A stretch of 64,000 bases of DNA from Rhizobium oryzihabitans (lineage in GTDB: Bacteria > Pseudomonadota > Alphaproteobacteria > Rhizobiales > Rhizobiaceae). Of the stretch, positions 44,063-52,735 are shown piece by piece. Numbering within the stretch: the stretch's first letter is position 1; the number at the start of each line of letters is the position of its first letter. The position numbers and the translations under genes are program-made. Location of the stretch: NCBI RefSeq assembly GCF_010669145.1, contig NZ_CP048632.1, positions 2,934,501 to 2,998,500 on the forward strand, written 5' to 3'. The notes beneath the pieces were generated by a model. It was not told the DNA's origin. It saw nothing but the letters and a program-made list of their open reading frames with translations, and made no database searches.

Positions 44063-44965
44063 TCAGAAATTCCAGTTTCGTGCTTTTGCCACGACGAAGT
44101 CTCTGAAGGCTTTCAGTTTCGCTGCGTTTTTCATCTCGTCCGGGTAACAGAAGTAGGTATCGAACGAGGGAATATCTGCGGCGAGGGACAACTGAATCAA
44201 TCCCGGATCGCGCCCGACGATGTAATCCGGCAAACAGGCGATACCGATTCCCAGCAGGCAGGCGCGTTTGATTGACGTCTGGCTGTTGATCTGCAGATGC
44301 GGCGTGCGCGTATTGTCGGAGGAACGTCCGGCATTTTCCAGCCAGTTGACATCCAGCAGATAGTTGGGCGCGGGTTCGCCGAAGGAGATGATGCGGTGGT
44401 TGTCCAGATCCTCGATCGACTGCGGCTCGCCATGGCGGTTGATGTAGGACGGTGCGGCATAGACGTGCATGTGGACCGTGAACAGCTTGCGCTGGATGAG
44501 GTCCGATTGCTGCGGCTGACGCAGGCGGATGGCACAATCGGCGTGCCGCATGTTCACATCCAGCTCCTCGTTGTCGAGGATGAGCTGGATCGACATTTCC
44601 GGATAGAGTTGCAGGAATTCCTGCACCTTGTCCGTGAGCCAGCCCTGGCCGAGACCAACGGTCGTCGTCACGCGCAGCTTGCCGCTCGGCTTCTCCGTCG
44701 TCTCCGTCAGTTGCATCTTGACGGTTTCGAGCTTCAGCAGCACGTCATGGGCGGTGCGATACAGCAGTTCGCCCTGCTCGGTGAGGATGAGACCTCTGGC
44801 GTGGCGGTGAAACAGCTTCACACCGACATCCTGTTCCAGCGCGCTGACCTGGCGGCTGATGGCCGACTGGGACAAATGCAGCTTGTCGGCAGCGTGGGTA
44901 AAAGACCCCGCTTCGGCTGCGGCATGAAAAATGCGCAGTTTATCCCAGTCCAATGGCATTGCCAT
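44063..44965 (-). CDS. lsrB: LysR-family regulator VtlR/LsrB
   Basis: A 300-residue LTTR matching LsrB of Sinorhizobium and VtlR of Brucella. The HTH is DKLRIFHAAAEAGSFTHAADKLHLSQSAISRQV (residues 8-40), and the effector domain is about 90-295. Homologues control redox balance, LPS, symbiosis/virulence and abcR transcription. Its position next to tandem abcR genes and trxB repeats the known rhizobial order. It starts at ATG 44965, with AGGATAGGC upstream, 18 bases after the trxB stop, so it may be read from trxB. Confidence 0.93.
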   Translation of the reverse strand: MAMPLDWDKLRIFHAAAEAGSFTHAADKLHLSQSAISRQVSALEQDVGVKLFHRHARGLILTEQGELLYRTAHDVLLKLETVKMQLTETTEKPSGKLRVTTTVGLGQGWLTDKVQEFLQLYPEMSIQLILDNEELDVNMRHADCAIRLRQPQQSDLIQRKLFTVHMHVYAAPSYINRHGEPQSIEDLDNHRIISFGEPAPNYLLDVNWLENAGRSSDNTRTPHLQINSQTSIKRACLLGIGIACLPDYIVGRDPGLIQLSLAADIPSFDTYFCYPDEMKNAAKLKAFRDFVVAKARNWNF

Positions 44966-44983
44966 GCCTATCCTGCCTTTCGG

Positions 44984-45958
44984 TTATTCCGCTGCGACCG
45001 CGAGCGGTTGTTGCGCGGTGAGATAACGTTCGGCCTCCAGGGCGGCCATGCAGCCCATGCCGGCGGCGGTGATCGCCTGACGGTAAATGTCGTCGGTGAC
45101 GTCGCCGGCCGCGAAAATACCTTCCACATCCGTTGCCGTGGAATCGGGCGCGGTCCACATGTAACCGTTGTCTTTCAGCTTCACCTTGCCCTTGAACAAT
45201 TCGACAGCCGGAGCATGGCCGATGGCGACAAAGACGCCGTCGATGGGCGTATCGCTGATCACACCGGTGTTGGTGTCACGCAGCCGCACACCCGAGACGG
45301 AGGGCGGCATCGGCGGCTTGGCGGGAGCGCCGGTGATTTCGGCGATTTCCGTGTTCCAGAGGATCTTGACGTTTTCCTTGGCGAAAAGCCGTTCCTGGAG
45401 GATCTTCTCCGAGCGGAAGCTGTCGCGGCGGTGCACGACGGTCACGGACTTGGCGATATGGGCCAGATAGAGCGCTTCCTCCACGGCGGAGTTTCCACCG
45501 CCGACCACGATCACATCCTTGTTGCGATAGAAGAAACCGTCGCAGGTAGCGCAGGCCGAAACGCCGAAGCCCTGGAAATGTTGTTCGCTCTCGATGCCGA
45601 GCCATTTCGCCTTGGCGCCAGTGGCGATGATCAGTGTGTCGGCAGTCCAGACCTCACCGGAATCGGTCTTGACCACGAAAGGCCGTACATCGGTCTCAAC
45701 TTCGGTGACGAGGTCACTGACGATTTCCGCGCCCACATGGGTCGCCTGCTTCAGCATCTGGTCCATCAGCCACGGACCCTGGATGGGATCGGCGAAACCG
45801 GGGTAATTTTCGACATCGGTGGTGATCATCAGCTGGCCGCCCTGTTCCATGCCGGCGATCAGCACGGGTTTCAGCATTGCGCGGGCCGCGTAGATCGCCG
45901 CGGTATAACCGGCGGGACCAGAGCCTATGATCAATACCTTCGTATGGCGGGCAGACAT
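44984..45958 (-). CDS. trxB: Thioredoxin reductase
   Basis: A 324-residue FAD/NADPH flavoprotein that reduces thioredoxin. The FAD loop GSGPAGYTAAIYAARA, redox-active CATC in SACATCDGFF (near residue 145), NADPH loop VVGGGNSAVEEALYLA and the terminal FAD motif GIFAAGDV are present. I chose the ATG at 45958 (MSARHTKVLIIG); codons to 46045 are not conserved. It is upstream of lsrB on the same strand and divergent from lrp. Confidence 0.96.
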   Translation of the reverse strand: MSARHTKVLIIGSGPAGYTAAIYAARAMLKPVLIAGMEQGGQLMITTDVENYPGFADPIQGPWLMDQMLKQATHVGAEIVSDLVTEVETDVRPFVVKTDSGEVWTADTLIIATGAKAKWLGIESEQHFQGFGVSACATCDGFFYRNKDVIVVGGGNSAVEEALYLAHIAKSVTVVHRRDSFRSEKILQERLFAKENVKILWNTEIAEITGAPAKPPMPPSVSGVRLRDTNTGVISDTPIDGVFVAIGHAPAVELFKGKVKLKDNGYMWTAPDSTATDVEGIFAAGDVTDDIYRQAITAAGMGCMAALEAERYLTAQQPLAVAAE

Positions 45959-46224
45959 GGAAACATTCCTTTCAACAGCGGGGACTTTACGTAGCGGTGC
46001 CTTTCGGCACCAGGCCTTCCAGCCGCAAGACGGCGGACAGGCCACAACCCCTTCATTGCCCGGTATTTAAGGTTGTCTAGTGTCTTTATTCAAGGGCAGC
46101 CTTGCGTTACCAACAAGGCAGTTGTGGATGCGCGCGCAATTTTGTGACCGGCCGGCGGCATATTGTTGCGAATCCTGCGCCGAATAGTACAAGGAAGTTC
46201 CCCAGCTTAACGAGGAACGTCTCC

Positions 46225-46692
46225 GTGACCAGCGTCGAACTCGATGCCATCGATCTGAAAATCCTGCGCGAATTGCAGCGCGACGGGCGCATGACCAATG
46301 TGGAGCTGGCCGAAAGGGTCGGAATTTCGGCTCCGCCGTGCCTCAGGCGCGTCCGCAAGCTGGAAGAAGCCGGCGTGATCGAGGGTTATCACGCCATGTT
46401 GAACGCGCCGAAGCTCGGTTTCGATCTCGTGGCCTTCTGCATGGTCGGCCTCAAGCGCCAGTCGGACAGCAATCTGAAGGCGTTTGCGGCGGCGACAGCC
46501 GGGTGGTCGCTGGTGCGTCAGGCCTGGATGGTATCAGGCGAAAGCGATTTCCTGCTGCATTGCGTTGCCAGAAACCTGACCGAGTTCCAGGATTTCGTGA
46601 TCGAGGTTCTGACGGCCGACGAGAATGTCGATACGGTGCGCACCATGCTTACCATCCGCCAGGTCAAGCGCGTCGGCCTCGTGGAAATCTGA
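46225..46692 (+). CDS. lrp: Lrp/AsnC-family regulator
   Basis: A 155-residue feast/famine regulator. The HTH is LDAIDLKILRELQRDGRMTNVELAERVGIS..CLRRVRKLEEAGVI (residues 5-50), with a RAM ligand domain at about 65-145. I chose GTG 46225 because CGAGGAACGTCTCC precedes it and the family begins MTSxELDAID. Divergent from trxB, as in Sinorhizobium (trxB-lrp). It probably responds to amino acids and controls their metabolism. Confidence 0.92.
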   Translation: MTSVELDAIDLKILRELQRDGRMTNVELAERVGISAPPCLRRVRKLEEAGVIEGYHAMLNAPKLGFDLVAFCMVGLKRQSDSNLKAFAAATAGWSLVRQAWMVSGESDFLLHCVARNLTEFQDFVIEVLTADENVDTVRTMLTIRQVKRVGLVEI

Positions 46693-46693
46693 C

Positions 46694-46816
46694 CCTTCCG
46701 TCATTCCGGCGTTGAGCCGGAATCCAGCCAGCCCAAGTCCTTGGGCTGAAAAGACTCTCTCCGCCGCGCAGACGCGCATCGGCTGGATTCCGGCTCAGGG
46801 CCGGAATGACGGAAGG
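46694..46816. repeat. RIME-like intergenic palindrome, copy 5
   Basis: CCTTCCGTCATTCCGGC at the left is mirrored by GCCGGAATGACGGAAGG at the right. The middle (CCAGCCAGCCCAAGTCCTTG.., GGGCTGAAAAGA) matches copy 2 at 2866-2980. It starts one base after the lrp stop and may end that transcript. It lies where Sinorhizobium has further lps genes between lrp and lpsB. Confidence 0.88.
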
Positions 46817-46879
46817 AGGGAGATGCCTGCATATGGAATTTTGTTGGGTATCGTGGCGCTCAAAAGCGCGCACGGCGTT

Positions 46880-47935
46880 TTATCCGCGCCGCAGCGCTTC
46901 ATAGACTTCGCCGAGGCTTGTCGCCTCTTTTTCCAGGGGAAAAGTGCTGCGCACATGCACAAGTCCGGCATTTGCGTGGCTTTTGGCCAGAGCCGGATTG
47001 GCAAGGTAGGTCTTTATCGCATCCCGCAGGGACGCGTAGTCACCGGCTTCGACGACCGCGCCGGTCTCGCCCTGAACGATCATTTCCTCGTATGCGCCGG
47101 CATTGCTGGCAACGACGGCGGTTTCGGACGCCATGGCTTCAAGCGGCGTCAATCCGAAACCCTCGTTGCGCGACGGTGCCACATAAAGCGTCAACCGCCG
47201 GTACCAGGGCTTGATGTCGTCGACTTCGCCCTGAAACACGATCCGGTCCGAAAGGCCGGCCGCCGCAACATCGGCGATGAGCTTGTCGGCGAAAGCCTTG
47301 TGCTCCGCTGTCACGCGGCCCGAAACGACTGCTGTCCATTCGGGATAGTCAGGCAGAAGCTCGATCATGGCGCGCACGAAGAGGTCAGTGCCCTTCTGGT
47401 GGCGCACTCGGCCGAAGCAGCCGATCAGATATTGCCCCGGCAGCCCGGTCGAAGCGATCGTATCCTCGGGGCCGGTTGCCGGATGAAACAGGTCGGTGTC
47501 GACGCCATGCATGACGACGCGATGGGGAACCTGCAGAAACGAGCCGGAGCGGCCGTTTGTCGCGACAACCGCATCCATCTTCGAAATCAGAAAGCGGGTA
47601 TAGGCGGAATGCCGCCTCTGTGCTGCCGAAGTAAACAGCAGCTTGACCTTCATGCGCAGCACGTCACGCATGAGAATGCCGGGCAACATTTCAAGATTGC
47701 GACGGGCGTGCCAGATGCGGGGGGTGCCCAGAGGGCCGTTTTGCCAGAGCTGCCACAGATCACGGAAGCGCACATGCGGCAGGTGCTGCGGCAGGCCGGG
47801 CCCGATGACCGCCACCTTCTGGCCCAGCCGGTTCTGCACCGGAATAAGCTGCACGATGGTGGAGGTGACGCCGGAAAGCCTGCGCTTGAAGTTCGGCGCA
47901 AGCACCTGCACATCTTTCAGACTGGCATGGGGCAA
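46880..47935 (-). CDS. lpsB: GT4 lipopolysaccharide core mannosyltransferase LpsB/LpcC
   Basis: A 351-residue family 4 glycosyltransferase. VQVLAPNFKRRLSGVTSTIVQL at the N-terminus is the LpsB/LpcC hallmark. The nucleotide-sugar fold shows GCFGRVRHQKGTDLF and ExxxE in PSRNEGFGLTPLEAMA. LpsB adds a mannose to the Kdo of the LPS inner core. The start is TTG 47935 (GGAAGCCCATC upstream): no in-frame ATG or GTG exists between an upstream stop and the conserved start. The lrp-lpsB-greA order matches Sinorhizobium minus lpsCDE. Confidence 0.92.
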   Translation of the reverse strand: MPHASLKDVQVLAPNFKRRLSGVTSTIVQLIPVQNRLGQKVAVIGPGLPQHLPHVRFRDLWQLWQNGPLGTPRIWHARRNLEMLPGILMRDVLRMKVKLLFTSAAQRRHSAYTRFLISKMDAVVATNGRSGSFLQVPHRVVMHGVDTDLFHPATGPEDTIASTGLPGQYLIGCFGRVRHQKGTDLFVRAMIELLPDYPEWTAVVSGRVTAEHKAFADKLIADVAAAGLSDRIVFQGEVDDIKPWYRRLTLYVAPSRNEGFGLTPLEAMASETAVVASNAGAYEEMIVQGETGAVVEAGDYASLRDAIKTYLANPALAKSHANAGLVHVRSTFPLEKEATSLGEVYEALRRG

Positions 47936-48029
47936 GATGGGCTTCCGTCTTTACGGCTGGAGCGTGATTTGGAAATTCAACACGTCAGAAAGCAATGCGC
48001 CCGCAAGGGCGCACCGCATGTCAGGGCAA

Positions 48030-48506
48030 TCAGCCCCACTGTACCGCGAGAATTTCATAGCCCTTTGCGCCGCCCGGCGCGTTGACTTCGATACTGTCGC
48101 CAACTTCCTTGCCGATGAGGGCACGGGCGATGGGTGAGGAAATGGAAATGCGGCCTGCCTTCACATCGGCCTCCTGGTCGCCGACGATCTGGTAGGTCTT
48201 TTCCTCGTCGCTATCCTCGTCGATCAGCTTTACCGTGGCACCGAACTTGATCTTGGAACCGGACATCTTGGAAAGGTCGATGACTTCCGCGCGCGCGGTC
48301 AGGTCTTCGAGCTCGGTGATGCGGCCTTCATTATGGCTCTGAGCTTCCTTGGCAGCGTGGTATTCGGCGTTTTCCGAAAGGTCGCCATGGGCGCGCGCTT
48401 CGGCAATCGCCTCGATGATACGGGGACGTTCCTCCTGCTGGCGAAAGCGCAGCTCCTCCTGCAGCTTGACGAATCCACCCTGAGTCATCGGTACTTTTTC
48501 TACCAT
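48030..48506 (-). CDS. greA: Transcription elongation factor GreA
   Basis: A 158-residue factor that stimulates transcript cleavage by backtracked RNA polymerase. The coiled-coil arm (residues 8-75) has the acidic tip [15 protein letters not shown], and the FKBP-like C-domain contains [14 protein letters not shown] and [15 protein letters not shown]. Start ATG 48506 ([11 protein letters not shown]). A strong hairpin plus T-rich tract lies in its leader. It is upstream of lpsB on the same strand. Confidence 0.96.
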   Translation of the reverse strand: MVEKVPMTQGGFVKLQEELRFRQQEERPRIIEAIAEARAHGDLSENAEYHAAKEAQSHNEGRITELEDLTARAEVIDLSKMSGSKIKFGATVKLIDEDSDEEKTYQIVGDQEADVKAGRISISSPIARALIGKEVGDSIEVNAPGGAKGYEILAVQWG

Positions 48507-48544
48507 TTTTTTATCCTTCGCATTCCGGTCGCTTTACTTGCAGA

Positions 48545-48583
48545 CACAAAAAGAAACAGGTTCCGGAGAGGAACTCCGGAACC
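48545..48583 (-). promoter_or_regulatory. Terminator-like hairpin in the greA leader
   Basis: A perfect 10-bp stem GGTTCCGGAG/CTCCGGAACC (48559-48583). On the minus strand it is followed by TGTTTCTTTTTGTG, about 40-50 bases before the greA start. A -10-like GATATAG lies just upstream (about 48607), so the hairpin would sit inside the greA leader. It could attenuate greA, as the GraL leader does in E. coli; this is inference. Confidence 0.6.
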
Positions 48584-48706
48584 ATGCCAAAATCAGAACT
48601 GAGCCGACTATATCAGAAGACGACAGCGAAATGCCAGCAAATTTGAGACGGGCATATTTCTCCATTCATTCAGGGCCTTAACTGATAAGATTGACATTTT
48701 TCAATA

Positions 48707-48721
48707 GAACATATAGTGAAC
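48707..48721 (+). promoter_or_regulatory. LexA (SOS) box at the rSAM-UdgX operon start
   Basis: GAACATATAGTGAAC is an exact GAAC-N7-GAAC direct repeat, the alphaproteobacterial LexA operator (GTTC-N7-GTTC read on the other strand). It ends directly at the ATG of the radical SAM gene and overlaps a TATAGT -10-like box with TTGACA at 48691-48696 (15-base spacer). Repressor binding here would block the promoter, so the operon is predicted to be DNA-damage inducible. Confidence 0.8.
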
Positions 48722-49960
48722 ATGGCCATGAAGAAGTCAATCAGGCAACGGCTGGCCATTCTCTCCGATGCGGCCAAATACGATGCGTCCTGTGCCTCCA
48801 GCGGCACGACGAAACGCAGCTCTGCAGCTTCCGGCGGACTTGGGTCCACAGAGGGGTCCGGCATCTGCCATGCCTATGCACCGGATGGGCGCTGCATTTC
48901 GCTCCTGAAGATCCTGCTCACCAATTTCTGCATCTATGATTGCGCCTATTGCATCAACCGTTCCTCCAGCAATGTGGAGCGGGCGCGGTTTACCGCCGAG
49001 GAGGTGGTGTGGCTGACGCTGGAGTTCTACCGGCGCAATTATATCGAAGGGCTATTTCTCTCCTCCGGCATCATCCGCTCGTCTGATCACACAATGGAAG
49101 AGATGGTGCGGGTGGCGCGGGAACTGCGTGTCACGCATGGTTTTCGCGGCTATATACATCTGAAATCCATTCCGGAAGCATCGCCAAAGCTGATTGAGGA
49201 AGCGGGGCTTTACGCCGACCGGCTGTCGATCAATATCGAATTGCCGACCGATAGCGGCGTCAGCCTTTTTGCGCCGGAAAAGCAACCCGCCAATATTCGC
49301 CGCTCGATGGCCGATATCCGCTTGAAGATTGAGGAGGCGGGGGAACCAACCGTCAGAACGCGAAAGACCAAACGCTTTGCGCCTGCCGGACAGAGTACGC
49401 AGATGATCGTGGGGGCGGATGGGGCTGATGACAGCACCATTCTTTCCACCAGCGCCCGGCTTTATGGCAGCTATGGTTTGCGGCGTGTCTATTATTCGGC
49501 GTTCAGCCCCATTCCGGATTCCTCCAAAAACCTGCCGCTTATCAAGCCGCCCTTGATGCGCGAGCACAGGCTTTATCAGGCGGACTGGCTCTATCGTTTT
49601 TACGGCTTCGACATTGGTGAAATAACCGCGATCGGCGGAGACGGCATGCTCGATCTCGATATCGACCCGAAGCTTGCCTGGGCGCTCAAAAATCGCGACC
49701 GTTTTCCGGTGGACGTCAATGCCGGGGATCGAGAAATGTTGCTGCGCGTACCCGGCTTCGGCACCAAGACGGTCTCTTCAGTCCTGTCATCGCGCCGGTT
49801 TCGGCGGTTGCGGCTGGAGGATATCGCCCGCTTCGGCGTTTCGCTGAAAAAGGTGAAGGCCTTCATTGTTGCCGAAGGCTGGACGCCGGGCAAACTGACC
49901 GAGCGCCCGGATCTGCGGGCGATGTTTGCCCCGCAGCCCGAACAATTATCGCTACTGTGA
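48722..49960 (+). CDS. Putative DNA modification/repair radical SAM protein
   Basis: A 412-residue radical SAM enzyme of the family always paired with DUF4130/UdgX proteins (TIGR03916 type). The [4Fe-4S] cysteines are in NFCIYDCAYC (CxxxCxxC, about 71-78), AKYDASCASSG is near the N-terminus, and a helix-hairpin-helix DNA-binding motif (LRVPGFGTKTVSSVLSSRR) is near residue 340. This suggests action on a DNA base lesion, possibly like spore photoproduct lyase; no reaction is known to me. ATG 48722 follows the LexA box with no leader room for a ribosome site, so the mRNA may be nearly leaderless. Its stop overlaps the next start (TGATG). Confidence 0.88.
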   Translation: MAMKKSIRQRLAILSDAAKYDASCASSGTTKRSSAASGGLGSTEGSGICHAYAPDGRCISLLKILLTNFCIYDCAYCINRSSSNVERARFTAEEVVWLTLEFYRRNYIEGLFLSSGIIRSSDHTMEEMVRVARELRVTHGFRGYIHLKSIPEASPKLIEEAGLYADRLSINIELPTDSGVSLFAPEKQPANIRRSMADIRLKIEEAGEPTVRTRKTKRFAPAGQSTQMIVGADGADDSTILSTSARLYGSYGLRRVYYSAFSPIPDSSKNLPLIKPPLMREHRLYQADWLYRFYGFDIGEITAIGGDGMLDLDIDPKLAWALKNRDRFPVDVNAGDREMLLRVPGFGTKTVSSVLSSRRFRRLRLEDIARFGVSLKKVKAFIVAEGWTPGKLTERPDLRAMFAPQPEQLSLL

Positions 49961-51407
49961 TGTATGGCCCGGTTCTGGAAGGGCGGGGTGATTTCGGCGA
50001 GTGGCGTGATGCGGCACGTGCCGCGCTCGCCGCGGATGTGCCGCCGGAAGCGATTGACTGGCGGCTGCGGGATGAGGGGGCCGGGTTTCTCGATTTTGCC
50101 GGAGAGCCGTTGCCCGTGTCCGGTGCAGGGGGCGCGCAGGTGTCCGTTCCGGCCTCTTTCGTGGCTTTGGCGCAAGCCATTATCTGTCACAGTGATCCAG
50201 GCCGTTTCGCACTGCTTTACCGGCTGCTGTGGCGGCTGAAGCGGGATCGCGCGCTCTTGCAATTCAAGTCCGATGCGGATGTTTCCGAAGCCCGGCGGCT
50301 TGAAAAATCCGTTCGCCGCGATTGTCACAAGATGACGGCCTTCGTTCGCTTCAAGGAAATACCCTTGCCGCAGGGGCAGGGCGGGCGGCGGCGCTTCGTC
50401 GCATGGTTCGAGCCGGATCACTTCATCGTCGAGCGCACAGCGCCGTTTTTCCAGCGGCGGTTTACCGATATGGACTGGCTGATCGCCACGCCGAACGGCT
50501 CCGCGCAGTGGGACGGACACGTGCTGAAGACATCGCGGCAGGCGGCGCCGAAGCCTGAACTGACGGATGAGACGGACGAGCTCTGGCGGACCTATTATGC
50601 CAACATATTCAATCCGGCGCGTCTGAAGATAAAGGCGATGACGGCGGAGATGCCGAAGAAATACTGGAAGAACCTGCCCGAAGCCGACCTTATTCCCGGT
50701 CTCGTTCTGGGGCCGAGGCGCGGGTGCTGGAAATGGCGGCAAAGGCGGCAAGCCAGCCGCAACCGTTTCACCATCGCCTGCAGGCTGCAGCCTCGGCGCG
50801 GGAAGAGCCGCAACCGGTGCCGGACGGCACGTTCGCCTCGCTGGCGCGGGAGGCTGGCCAATGCACGCGGTGCGCCTTGCATTGCAAGGCAACGCAGACG
50901 GTCTTCGGTCAGGGGCCGGAGAATGCGAAGGTCATGATCGTCGGCGAACAGCCGGGTGATCACGAGGATTTGGCCGGACAACCTTTCGTCGGTCCCGCCG
51001 GCCAGCTGTTCAACCGGACGCTGGCTGAAACCGGCATTGACCGCAAAAAGCTTTATGTCACCAATGCCGTCAAACACTTCAAATATGAGGCCCGCGGCAA
51101 ACGGCGCATTCACCAGCGGCCGGATGCGGGCGAAGTGCAGCAATGTCGCTGGTGGCTTAACCAGGAAATTGCGCTGGTGCGACCGAAGCTCATCGTTGCC
51201 ATGGGCGCCACGGCGCTTTACGCGCTGACCGGCGGCAAGGAAAAGGTCTCTGATGTCCGAGGCCGCCCGATACCGATGCAGGAGGAGCGGACGCTCTTTG
51301 TCACGGTGCACCCATCCTATCTTCTTCGCCTTCCCGATTCGCAGCAAAAGGATGCGGAAATGCAGAATTTCAGGAATGAAATTGAGTTTATAAGGTTATT
51401 TGAATAG
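49960..51407 (+). pseudogene. udgX: DUF4130 - UdgX uracil-DNA-binding fusion protein, frameshifted
   Basis: Two pieces of one 482-residue protein. The N-terminal DUF4130 part (49960 to about 50709) runs through FALLYRLLWRLKRD and ends its family sequence at PKKYWKNLPEADLIPGL. The UDG-superfamily part continues in the +1 frame: CTRCALHC (Fe-S), GEQPGDHEDLAGQPFVGPAG (active-site loop), KRRIHQRP (UdgX R-loop with the His that bonds covalently to DNA after uracil removal) and HPSYLLR. Restoring one G in the G4 run 50709-50712 fuses them exactly. A sequencing deletion is likelier than decay. It is co-translated with the radical SAM gene and under the same SOS box. Confidence 0.85.
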
Positions 51408-51541
51408 ATTATTTTGTATGTTTGTATATTATTATAGATGAGCATTTTAATTTGCGTAAATGTAATTTACTTTTTGTTTATTGGTTATTTTTGTTGAAAT
51501 TTTATACTTAATACTATAATTGCATCCGTTCTATTTATTTA
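51408..51541. other. Very AT-rich intergenic stretch
   Basis: Between udgX and the diguanylate cyclase lie about 130 bases dominated by A/T runs (e.g. TTTGTATATTATTATAGATG), far from the window's GC-rich norm. No gene or clear hairpin is visible. It must hold the promoter of the cyclase gene and looks like a xenogeneic-silencer or UP-element type region. Confidence 0.6.
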
Positions 51542-51553
51542 TTGTGTGGGCGT

Positions 51554-52696
51554 ATGATGCTTGGCGAACTGGATCTTGCAACAGTGATACTGATGCAAAA
51601 GTGTTCTTACATTGTTGGGATGCTGAGTTTTATATATCTGAAGCTCACAAACCGCGGTTTGCGCGGTCCGACGGCTCTTGCTGCGGGTTTTGCAGCCATG
51701 GCGATCGGCTCCACGCTCGCCGGTTACGGTGAGTGGGGCATCATGTCGCCGGCCCTGTGGCAACTCGGCAGCATCATCTTCGGTATTTTGGGTTATGCAC
51801 TGATCTGGCTTGGCCTTAAAATCCTGAGTAACGGACGCTCTGCCGGCAGGAGGACCATATTTGTCGTCGGCCTCATTGCCCTGCTGGCGATTGTCCTTGC
51901 GCAGCAGGTGGCTGACAACAACACATATCGTGCGGCCTTGTTCAACGGTTGTGCCGCTCTGGCCTATCTTGCCGGGGCGGGCGGGCTTTTCGCAAGGTGG
52001 CGCAAGGAGCCGCTCCTGTCCCGTCTGGCGCTTGGTGCGATCACCGGTGTTTCGGGCCTGATTTCGCTGTCGGTGGTGAAGAGCGTGCTTTTCCCCGACT
52101 ACGCCACCATCAATCTGGTCGATGCGTTTTTCTTCATCATCATGTTGAACTTCGCGATCGCCCTGTTCGTGATGATGCTGGTGGCTGAGCGGTCCGAGCG
52201 GAAATTGCTGGTTCTCGCCAACACCGATCCGCTGACGGGCGTGAAGAACCGCCGCTTCTTCTTCCAGGCCATGCCGGCGGTGCCCGATCCCACCGATGCG
52301 GCCATGTTGCTCGACGTCGATCACTTCAAGTCGATCAATGACCGCTTCGGACACGCCGTCGGCGACAGCGTTCTTCAGGAAGTGGCAAAGCGCATTGGCG
52401 GCAGCATTCGCGGCGGCGATGTGCTGGCGCGTTATGGCGGCGAGGAATTCATCATCTTCCTGCCCGGTGCGGGCGTCCAGAAGGCCTGCATGATCGGCGA
52501 ACGCATTCGCGATGCGGTGTCTGTAACCGAGGTCGATTGCGGTGGTTTGCGTGTGGGCGTGACCATCAGCATCGGCGTCGCAACCACCGGCGAAATGCGC
52601 TGCGATCTCCAGACATTGGCGGAGATGGCGGATCGCGCGCTTTATCGGGCAAAGACCGAGGGGCGCAATTGCGTTCGCGAGGCGCTCGCGGCCTAG
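51554..52696 (+). CDS. Membrane diguanylate cyclase (GGEEF) with I-site
   Basis: A 380-residue protein. The first 215 residues form about six TM helices with no recognised sensor name. The GGDEF domain follows, with NTDPLTGVKNRR, VDHFKSINDRFGHAVGD, and the active site RYGGEEF near residue 294. RGGD stands exactly five residues before GGEEF and is the inhibitory I-site, so this looks like an active, feedback-controlled cyclic-di-GMP synthase. ATG 51554 or 51557 (or TTG 51542) are possible; no clear ribosome site decides. It is monocistronic. Confidence 0.9.
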   Translation: MMLGELDLATVILMQKCSYIVGMLSFIYLKLTNRGLRGPTALAAGFAAMAIGSTLAGYGEWGIMSPALWQLGSIIFGILGYALIWLGLKILSNGRSAGRRTIFVVGLIALLAIVLAQQVADNNTYRAALFNGCAALAYLAGAGGLFARWRKEPLLSRLALGAITGVSGLISLSVVKSVLFPDYATINLVDAFFFIIMLNFAIALFVMMLVAERSERKLLVLANTDPLTGVKNRRFFFQAMPAVPDPTDAAMLLDVDHFKSINDRFGHAVGDSVLQEVAKRIGGSIRGGDVLARYGGEEFIIFLPGAGVQKACMIGERIRDAVSVTEVDCGGLRVGVTISIGVATTGEMRCDLQTLAEMADRALYRAKTEGRNCVREALAA

Positions 52697-52735
52697 CACA
52701 AGCTGCAGCGGTGCATCGCATACACCGGCGTCTCC

